A stretch of DNA of 64,000 nt from Mycobacterium attenuatum (GTDB taxonomy: Bacteria; Actinomycetota; Actinomycetes; Mycobacteriales; Mycobacteriaceae): the NCBI RefSeq assembly GCF_900566085.1, contig NZ_UPHT01000032.1, positions 62,001 through 126,000 of the forward strand. The letters run 5' to 3'. Of the stretch, positions 58,126-64,000 are shown one piece after another (the first letter of the stretch is position 1; the number at the start of each line of letters is the position of its first letter). The notes below the pieces were generated by a model. It saw only the letters and a program-made list of their open reading frames with translations. It did no database searches and had not been told where the DNA came from. Both the position numbers and the translations under genes were made by a program.

Positions 58126-59226
58126 TCACGACACGCGTCCCAAATACATTGGTTTGTTTGGTGTTATCGTTCGGACTCGCGTGCCGGCCCCGCCAGCGCC
58201 GGCCACGCGTTGCACCGCGGCGCGCCCCGCGGTCAACGCGACCCCGCGTTCGGACGGCGGCGCCGGGGCCGGCTGGCCGAGCTTGGCGCGCAGCTTCGAC
58301 AATGTGAATCGATTGTGCTCGACGTCGTAAAAGAACCGCACCGGCCGGAACGGCAAATAGACCAGCAGCAGGAAGAACATCGCCAGCAGTGCCGTCCAGC
58401 TCTTGACGCCATGCGTCTTTGTCGTCCTGGTATAGCGCGTGATATACCGCCAAAAGTCCCGCGCCGGGGCTTCCAGCCGCCGGCCCGATATGCCTGCGAC
58501 CATTGCCGGCTCGTAGGCGATGTCGAAACCGTTCTTGAATAGGGTCAGGGCGAGGTCGATATCTTCGTGTAGTTGATCGTCGAGATCCAGGTGAGCCAGC
58601 TGACGGACCGCCTGCCACGCCGAATTGCGGATTGCCATATTGGCCCCCAGGAGAAACCGCTGATCTGTCGCATTGTGCTGCAGAAAATTGCGGATCCGCT
58701 GATCTCCCCAGAAACCCACCCTTCGCAGGGGCATGTCGTAGTACAGAACCGGACCGGTCGCCGCGGCGACAGCCGTGTCGGCAAATTGGCGGCGAATCTT
58801 CTCCACCCAGTCTTTGGCGATGAGGGTATCGGCATCGATGCGACCGATGACATCACAGCGCGCGTGGTCGAATCCAAGGTTGCGTGTCGGGATGAGGCCT
58901 TGCAGCTCGTTCTGTTCAAGCATGCGAATGTTTAGCTGCGGGTTGTGTCGTTGATATTGGCGCACCACCGCGGCGGTGCCGTCGGTCGATTTGTTGTTCA
59001 CCACGATTATTTCGTCGGGAGCGGACGTCTGGGCGATGCACGATTCCAGGCAACTGCCGATCCAGCGTTCCTCGTTATACGCCGGGATAACAATGGTTAC
59101 CGACGGGCGCCGCGACATGAAATCAGGCCATATTGCCGGCGGATTCGAACGCACGGGCGGGGGTGGCAGTCTGTCGTCATAGTCGCTCGGTTCGCGCGCT
59201 AATATCAACTGTGGAGCGTTCAACAT
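58126..59226 (-). CDS. Family 2 glycosyltransferase with C-terminal membrane segment
   Basis: A 366-residue GT-A enzyme. The nucleotide-sugar fold begins TIVIPAYNEERWIGSCL at about residue 44; the metal-binding DAD is at residues 131-133 (GRIDADTLI), and HEDIDLALTLFKNG holds the acceptor-side acid. A membrane helix (LLAMFFLLLVYLPF) lies near residue 295, then a cytoplasmic tail. ATG 59226 lies 10 bases after the aminotransferase stop, so the two form one unit. Sugar donor and acceptor unknown. Confidence 0.88.
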   Translation of the reverse strand: MLNAPQLILAREPSDYDDRLPPPPVRSNPPAIWPDFMSRRPSVTIVIPAYNEERWIGSCLESCIAQTSAPDEIIVVNNKSTDGTAAVVRQYQRHNPQLNIRMLEQNELQGLIPTRNLGFDHARCDVIGRIDADTLIAKDWVEKIRRQFADTAVAAATGPVLYYDMPLRRVGFWGDQRIRNFLQHNATDQRFLLGANMAIRNSAWQAVRQLAHLDLDDQLHEDIDLALTLFKNGFDIAYEPAMVAGISGRRLEAPARDFWRYITRYTRTTKTHGVKSWTALLAMFFLLLVYLPFRPVRFFYDVEHNRFTLSKLRAKLGQPAPAPPSERGVALTAGRAAVQRVAGAGGAGTRVRTITPNKPMYLGRVS

Positions 59227-59236
59227 ATTTTCCTAA

Positions 59237-60370
59237 CTAAGCTGCGATCTTGCCGAGGTCGAGTAGATGGCTGGTCGCCTCCAGAAACTGATCGTTTTCG
59301 TGAGGCAAGCCGGCGGAAACACGCAGATAGTGCGATAAACCTACGTCGCCGAGAAAGACGCCGATGTCTGCATAGGCCTCCCAGACGGCCTGCGCGTCAT
59401 CGAATTTCCCGATGAGAAAGAAGCTGGTGTCGCTGTGGGGAATATCGAAACCTTCCATTCGAAGGTAACTGACCATCCGCTCACGTTCCTGCAGCAGTTC
59501 GGGCACCTTAGCCAGGATCTCGTCGGCACGATCAATAATCACGGCCGCCGCGGCCTGCGTCATAGATGACACGTGATACGGAAGTCGCGTGGCGAGCAGC
59601 GCGTCAATAATATTCGGGGCAGCTACCAGGTAGCCCAATCTGCCGCCGGCAAAAGTAAATGCCTGGCTCAGGGTCCGGCAGATCGCGACCTTGTCCGGGT
59701 AACGGTGTATGAGTTCGACCGCGCTGGTATTCGTTGACATTTCGATGTAGGCCTCGTCGATGACGAGTATTCCTGACCGCAACCGGGACAGCACTTCCTC
59801 GAACATGTCCACCCCAAAACTGTCGCCGCTGGGATTGTTCGGGCTGGCGATCGCCACCACACCGGGCTGGTACTTGTCTATCGCTGTGAGGGCCGCGTCC
59901 AGGTCGCGACGCGGAAATGCCCGTGACGGCACACTCAGCCATTGCGTTCCTGCGGCTTCCGCAATGACCGGGAAGTATCGATACGACGGTTCCAGACCGA
60001 GGGCGATCCTGCCTGGACCCGCGAATGCCCGAAATAGCTGCTGGAGGATTTCGTTGCAGCCGTTGCCCACCCAGATGTTTTCCGGCGTTACGGTGATGCG
60101 CGCGTGACTGGAGATATATTCGGCCAATTTCGCTCGTAACAGCGTTGCCTCACTGTCGGGGTAGATGTTGATGGCCGCGATTTGGGCTCTGACGGCTTCG
60201 ATAACTGCGTTCTGGATGTGCGGCGCCAGCGGGTACGGGTTGACCGGACAATGCAGGCTGATGCCATATCCGGATCCGCTCGGCAAAACGGCACTGTCGA
60301 GTATTCCAGTGCGGTCCGGAGGTTTCGTCGAAACGCCGGGATAGTACAGCCGAAGTGATGTGGTCTTCAT
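59237..60370 (-). CDS. HisC-like class I/II aminotransferase lacking the PLP lysine
   Basis: A 377-residue fold-type I protein resembling histidinol-phosphate aminotransferase. Conserved features are present: NIYPDSEATLLRAKLAEYI, SPNNPSGD with the PLP-contacting Asn, IDEAYIEM with the Asp that pairs with the pyridine nitrogen, and AGGRLGY with the phosphate Arg. The residue that should be the Schiff-base lysine (SKAF in the family) is Gln236 in RTLSQAFTFAGGRLGY, from CAG at 59663-59665. Normal transamination is therefore unlikely. The rest of the protein is intact, suggesting a repurposed role rather than decay. It is co-transcribed with the glycosyltransferase. Confidence 0.88.
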   Translation of the reverse strand: MKTTSLRLYYPGVSTKPPDRTGILDSAVLPSGSGYGISLHCPVNPYPLAPHIQNAVIEAVRAQIAAINIYPDSEATLLRAKLAEYISSHARITVTPENIWVGNGCNEILQQLFRAFAGPGRIALGLEPSYRYFPVIAEAAGTQWLSVPSRAFPRRDLDAALTAIDKYQPGVVAIASPNNPSGDSFGVDMFEEVLSRLRSGILVIDEAYIEMSTNTSAVELIHRYPDKVAICRTLSQAFTFAGGRLGYLVAAPNIIDALLATRLPYHVSSMTQAAAAVIIDRADEILAKVPELLQERERMVSYLRMEGFDIPHSDTSFFLIGKFDDAQAVWEAYADIGVFLGDVGLSHYLRVSAGLPHENDQFLEATSHLLDLGKIAA

Positions 60371-60578
60371 TTTTCCTCATTGGGATGCTTGGCGGCGGCC
60401 GGAATAACCTTGGTGGCGAAGCGGCCGCCATCACACACTTGCGCGCTCGTCGCCGTGGCCGGGCCCGGCAAGTTGCTCACCCGCCGCAGACGGCTATGGC
60501 TGACGACGATCTGAGATCCATACTGGCTATCGGCTCGTTGCCGTCCAAGGGCTAAACCTCCCAATCCGGCCATCAAAT

Positions 60579-60596
60579 GGTGCAAAAGTGTGCACC
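60579..60596 (+). promoter_or_regulatory. Perfect palindrome beside the PucR-type regulator gene
   Basis: GGTGCA-AAAGTG-TGCACC is a perfect 6-6-6 inverted repeat, 30 bases before the regulator's GTG and about 210 bases upstream of the divergent aminotransferase gene. The placement fits an operator for autoregulation and for control of the divergent unit. Confidence 0.6.
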
Positions 60597-60625
60597 CGAT
60601 GCATCGGCGGGTCTAGGGTGAGTGG

Positions 60626-61837
60626 GTGGTCTGGCAACGCCCGTCACCGCGGGTATGCGAACTGATCCGGCAGGGCGCCCGGATTGTCCTCAATACCCCT
60701 TCGGATTGGCTTGACGAATACGATCGCGCGACCATGGCGGCCCACCCGGCGATCGCCGAGGATCCCGTGCTGGCGGCAGCAACCCGCCGCAGCATCAGCT
60801 CCAGCTTGATGCATTGGGCCGCAGCCAATGTGAGTAATCCCGGCGCCCCGGTGCCGGCCAATCTTGGCCCCGAGCCGCTGAGCATCGCGCGCGACATGGC
60901 GCGCCGCGGTATGGAGCCGTTCACTTTTCGTCCGGCCCAAACAGCGGGTTGGCGGCTGTGGATGGATACCGTCTTCACACTCACCTCCGACCCTGACGAG
61001 CTGCACGAACTGCTCGATGTGTCGTTTCGGTCCATCAGCGAATTCATCGACGCCACGTCTTCCGGCATTGCCGAACAGATGCAGCGGGAGCGCGACGAAC
61101 TGGCCCGCGGCACCCACGCGGAACGCCGCGAAGTCACCGCGCTGATCCTCGACGGCGCCCCGATCAGCCGTCAGCGCGCCGAAGCGCGACTGGGCTACGC
61201 CCTCAACCGCGCCCACATCGGCGCCGTGATCTGGAGCGACGAACCCGACGACGACCTCAGCCAGCTCGACCGCGTCGCCGATGCGTTCGGTCATGCAGCC
61301 GGATTTTCGCGGCCTCTGACCGTGATCGCGAGCGCGGCCACCCGGTGGGTGTGGGTGGCCGACGCCACGCTCGACGTCGAGCAGGTTCATCGGGCGGTCG
61401 AGGGCACACCCGGTGCGCGAATCGCGATCGGCACCACCGCCAAGGGAGTCGAGGGCTTCCGGCGCAGCCACCTCGAGGCGCTCACCACGCAGCGCATGGT
61501 GGCCGGGCTGCAATCCCGCCAGCGGGTAGCGTTTTTTGCCGACGTCCAGTTGATCGCATTGATAACGCAAAACCGCGAGGCCGCAGAGGAATTCATCAAG
61601 AACACGCTGGGGAACTTCGAATCGGCGGGGCCCGAGCTGCACAAGACCGTGCTGACCTACATCAACGAGCAGTGCAGCGTCGGGCGTACTACCAAACTCC
61701 TGTACACCCATCGCAATACGTTGCTGCGCCGCCTCGAGCGCGCCGAGCGACTCCTGCCTCGGCCCTTGGAGCACAGTAGCGTTCACGTCGCCGTCGCGCT
61801 CGAGGCCTTGCAGTGGCGCGGCAAGCCGGCGACCTAA
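60626..61837 (+). CDS. PucR/CdaR-type helix-turn-helix transcriptional regulator
   Basis: A 403-residue regulator. The C-terminal PucR DNA-binding domain is clear (TTKLLYTHRNTLLRRLERAERLL), a helix-turn-helix diagnostic of the family. The middle has the degenerate GGDEF-like segment typical of CdaR/PucR proteins, and the N-terminal 160 residues are a putative sensing domain. It resembles Rv1453 of M. tuberculosis. GTG 60626 is weakly supported by upstream GGTGAGTGG. It is divergent from the aminotransferase-glycosyltransferase unit, with a perfect palindrome between. Confidence 0.88.
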   Translation: MVWQRPSPRVCELIRQGARIVLNTPSDWLDEYDRATMAAHPAIAEDPVLAAATRRSISSSLMHWAAANVSNPGAPVPANLGPEPLSIARDMARRGMEPFTFRPAQTAGWRLWMDTVFTLTSDPDELHELLDVSFRSISEFIDATSSGIAEQMQRERDELARGTHAERREVTALILDGAPISRQRAEARLGYALNRAHIGAVIWSDEPDDDLSQLDRVADAFGHAAGFSRPLTVIASAATRWVWVADATLDVEQVHRAVEGTPGARIAIGTTAKGVEGFRRSHLEALTTQRMVAGLQSRQRVAFFADVQLIALITQNREAAEEFIKNTLGNFESAGPELHKTVLTYINEQCSVGRTTKLLYTHRNTLLRRLERAERLLPRPLEHSSVHVAVALEALQWRGKPAT

Positions 61838-61886
61838 CGGGGCTCAGCGTCCTCCCGTGCCGGCCATACCGGCATGCCCACCGATT

Positions 61887-62318
61887 TCATCGATGCCCGT
61901 CTGGCCCACCGAATCCACCGGGTCCACCGAATCCACCGGGTCCGCCGATCCCGCCGATTTGGCCCGGGCTTCCGATGCCACCGGGGGTTCCCGGAACGCC
62001 CCATTGGGGTCCATAGGGTCCGTAGGGCTCACCGGGTGCCGGTGGCCCTTCCGGTCCGCCCGGTCCGCCCCAGCCGCCGGGTCCATACACTCCTCCGGGG
62101 GTACCGGGTGGCGGTGGCCCGATATGCGTGGGCGCTGCTGCGGGTCCCGGCGTCGCAGCCAGCTCACATTGTTGCGAAACGTTGTTCCAGACCCAGCCAA
62201 TGGGGCAGTTGCCGTCGGCCCGGCTGATCGCCGGTGAGCCGACGCCGAGCACCGGCAAGAACGCCAGCAGCAGAGTAAGCGCGGCAATGGCGCTGCACCG
62301 TCGTAACAAATGCCGCAT
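61887..62318 (-). CDS. Secreted Gly/Pro-rich collagen-like small protein
   Basis: A 143-residue exported protein. The signal peptide ends near SRADG. A short head with two Cys (NCPIGWVWNNVSQQCE) probably forms a disulfide. The rest is Gly/Pro-rich with GGPGG, GPGGFGG and GEPYGPYGP repeats, some with collagen-like Gly-x-y phasing. The short head motif CPxGWxWN occurs in small mycobacterial exported proteins as I recall. It starts 30 bases downstream of the D-aminoacylase stop, so the two may be co-transcribed. Function unknown. Confidence 0.78.
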   Translation of the reverse strand: MRHLLRRCSAIAALTLLLAFLPVLGVGSPAISRADGNCPIGWVWNNVSQQCELAATPGPAAAPTHIGPPPPGTPGGVYGPGGWGGPGGPEGPPAPGEPYGPYGPQWGVPGTPGGIGSPGQIGGIGGPGGFGGPGGFGGPDGHR

Positions 62319-62348
62319 CCCAGAACCTCTTTCGTCATCCGGTCATTG

Positions 62349-64000
62349 CTACTTGGTTGCCGTGTGAGTCGACGGCAGAAAACTTCCGTAGGCCGCAGCC
62401 TGCCCGAGATCTGCTGCATATCCGAACGCACGCGTGTAGGCGGTGCGGCCGTTGATGAGCACGGCTTCGACCGCGTCGTCGTTGCGGTTGACCACGCGGT
62501 CGACCCCAAAAGCGTCGGGCGCAGGGGCCTCGCTGATCTCGAAGACCTGGTCGTTGAGCCCGTCGGGGTTGACCACCACGACATCGGCGCGGGCGCCGAT
62601 GCGCAGCCGTCCCGCCGCTACGCCCCACCAGTCAGCCAGATCCGAGGTGAGCTTGCGCACCATCTCGGCGACGGTGAGCTTCGGCTGCGACTGTTGTTCT
62701 GCCCGTTTGGCTATCGTCAGCGCGCGCAGCCCGAAGTTGTAGTTGGCCAGACTGCGCAGGTGGGCTCCGGAGTCGGCGAAGCCGACGTGGGTGCCGGGGC
62801 TGGCCAGCAGGTCGACGACGATGTCTGGGCGGTGATTGCCCACCACGGTGTACCAACGCAGTTTGTCGCGCCAGGTGGCGGCCAGGTCGAGGAACACCTC
62901 GGCGGGGTGCTGTCCGCGCTCGCGGCTGAGGTCTTCGAAAGTGCGGCCCACCACCGATGAATCCGGGCAATCAATGATCACCGCTTCGTCGAACCGTCGG
63001 TTCCATAGCCCGTTCATCATGAATCCGCCCATGTCCTTGATGAACTGGGCGCGGAAGGCCGGGTCGCTTAGCAGCGCGTACTGGTCGTCGGCGGTGCGCA
63101 GGTTGCGCAGGGTGACGCCGCTGCTGAACTCCTCGAAGGCAGCGAAATCCACTCCGTCGGCGAAGATGGTCATCGGGCCCGGCAGCGCCTGAAAACGCAT
63201 GTCGCCGTTGAGCACTCGGTTGGTCACCGAGGCAAGTAGGCGCGATACCCGGTGCAGCATCGGATTGGACTTGAAGTCCATTGCGGTGAGCAGGCTGGTG
63301 CGCAGCGGGCGTCGACCGATGCCCGCGGCAGTCAACGCGAATGCGAAGACGTTTACCTGTGTCTCGGCGTCGGGAGCGCTCTGCAGGATGCGGCCCCGCC
63401 GGCGTAGCCGCTTGTGCAGCCGTCGGTATTCGCGCCACCGGGCGAATGTCGACGGTAAGGGTTGTGCCCAGGCACGGTCGCCGGCCAGCTTGTCGCGACG
63501 GGTGGTCATCGTCGACAATCCCAGGAAGCCCTCGTCCAGGGCGTCGTCGAGGATGTGCTCCATTGCCGCGATCTGACTGTCACTGGGCTGAAAGTGCTTG
63601 TTAGTGGCGGCTTCTAGCCCCAGCACACCGACCCGCAGGTCGCTGTGACCCAACATGGCGGCGACGTTGGGGCCCAGCGGCTGCTGCTGCAGCCACTGGC
63701 GGTATTCGCGCGGTGTGCTCCAGGTCTTGCTCTCCTGCAGGATCGCTTTGATGCCGGAATGCGGGATGGCCTCCACCCGAGCGAACAGGTCCGCCGAATC
63801 ATCGGCGTCCACGGTCACCATGCTCAGCGAGCAGTTGCCGGTAACCACCGTCGTCACCCCGTGCCGCACCGACTCGGGCAGCCCAGGGGCGGTGACGATT
63901 TCGGCGTCGTAGTGCGAGTGAATCTCCAAAAAGCCCGGCATCACCCATTTTCCGGCGGCGTCGATCACCTCGTCGAAGCTGCCCGGATTCAGCTGTTGCG
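62349..64000 (-). CDS. N-acyl-D-amino-acid deacylase family amidohydrolase (5' end outside the window)
   Basis: At least 550 residues of a metal-dependent amidohydrolase resembling Rv2913c. The open frame continues through the window edge with no stop, so the N-terminus is missing. Visible motifs are PGFLEIHSHYDAE (metal His-x-His), TTVVTGNCSLS, MLGHSDLR, a GFADSGAHLR segment with the catalytic Asp near the C-terminal third, and the final WWGVAAGRLRIGARADVVVVNPD beta-sandwich return. The family removes acyl groups from D-amino acids. Substrate is inferred only at family level. Confidence 0.88.
   Translation of the reverse strand, partial: QQLNPGSFDEVIDAAGKWVMPGFLEIHSHYDAEIVTAPGLPESVRHGVTTVVTGNCSLSMVTVDADDSADLFARVEAIPHSGIKAILQESKTWSTPREYRQWLQQQPLGPNVAAMLGHSDLRVGVLGLEAATNKHFQPSDSQIAAMEHILDDALDEGFLGLSTMTTRRDKLAGDRAWAQPLPSTFARWREYRRLHKRLRRRGRILQSAPDAETQVNVFAFALTAAGIGRRPLRTSLLTAMDFKSNPMLHRVSRLLASVTNRVLNGDMRFQALPGPMTIFADGVDFAAFEEFSSGVTLRNLRTADDQYALLSDPAFRAQFIKDMGGFMMNGLWNRRFDEAVIIDCPDSSVVGRTFEDLSRERGQHPAEVFLDLAATWRDKLRWYTVVGNHRPDIVVDLLASPGTHVGFADSGAHLRSLANYNFGLRALTIAKRAEQQSQPKLTVAEMVRKLTSDLADWWGVAAGRLRIGARADVVVVNPDGLNDQVFEISEAPAPDAFGVDRVVNRNDDAVEAVLINGRTAYTRAFGYAADLGQAAAYGSFLPSTHTATK

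Overview
This window is high-GC actinobacterial DNA from a slow-growing Mycobacterium. The evidence is PE and PPE genes, a complete ESX-4 locus, mycobacterial ribosomal protein operons, rmlB/rmlC, an LpqH-type lipoprotein, cutinases and a histidine-tailed GroEL1. Gene order follows the M. tuberculosis Rv3465-to-Rv3417c segment, read in the opposite direction. It carries insertions, losses and one clear break that M. tuberculosis does not have, so a non-tuberculous relative is more likely than the tuberculosis complex. Ortholog names come from sequence recognition and remembered gene order; no database search was run.

Layout. 0.1-2.7 kb holds a cupredoxin lipoprotein/Tat phosphoesterase operon with a broken third gene, facing an acyltransferase. 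2.9-6.1 kb holds an LpqH-like lipoprotein, rmlC, rmlB and a luciferase-like oxidoreductase. 6.3-11.1 kb is the infA-rpmJ-rpsM-rpsK-rpsD-rpoA-rplQ-truA cluster. 11.0-18.7 kb is accessory: an amino-acid permease, two PPE genes without PE partners, a gene-poor kilobase, a small secreted protein and an NCS1 permease with a cysteine-rich tail. 19.0-30.4 kb holds two cutinases and ESX-4 (eccB4, mycP4, eccD4, eccC4, a T7SS-associated gene, esxU, esxT); eccD4 carries an in-frame stop. 30.7-42.8 kb is mostly housekeeping: rplM-rpsI, glmM with two T7SS-like genes, a second luciferase-like oxidoreductase, a hydrolase, glmS behind three perfect tandem hairpins, a membrane protein, nnr and gadB.

42.9-51.4 kb opens with an AT-rich, Asn-rich orphan, then alr, a hydrolase, the t6A/RimI cluster (tsaE-tsaB-rimI-tsaD) and groES-groEL1 behind a CIRCE operator. 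After groEL1 the expected whiB3-sigD-guaB2 region is absent. 51.4-64 kb instead holds small ORFs including a truncated Fic-like pair, a SodC-like lipoprotein, an ADP-ribosylglycohydrolase, a PE-PPE-MFS operon, a glycosyltransferase/aminotransferase pair, a PucR-type regulator, a Gly/Pro-rich secreted protein and a D-aminoacylase cut by the window end.

The most interesting signals are: a HisC-like aminotransferase whose PLP lysine is glutamine; a GGTGCA-N6-TGCACC palindrome beside the PucR gene that recurs almost intact upstream of the PE-PPE-MFS operon, suggesting one regulon; the hairpin array abutting glmS; the interrupted eccD4; and short coupled ORFs where PE genes would be expected before two PPE genes.
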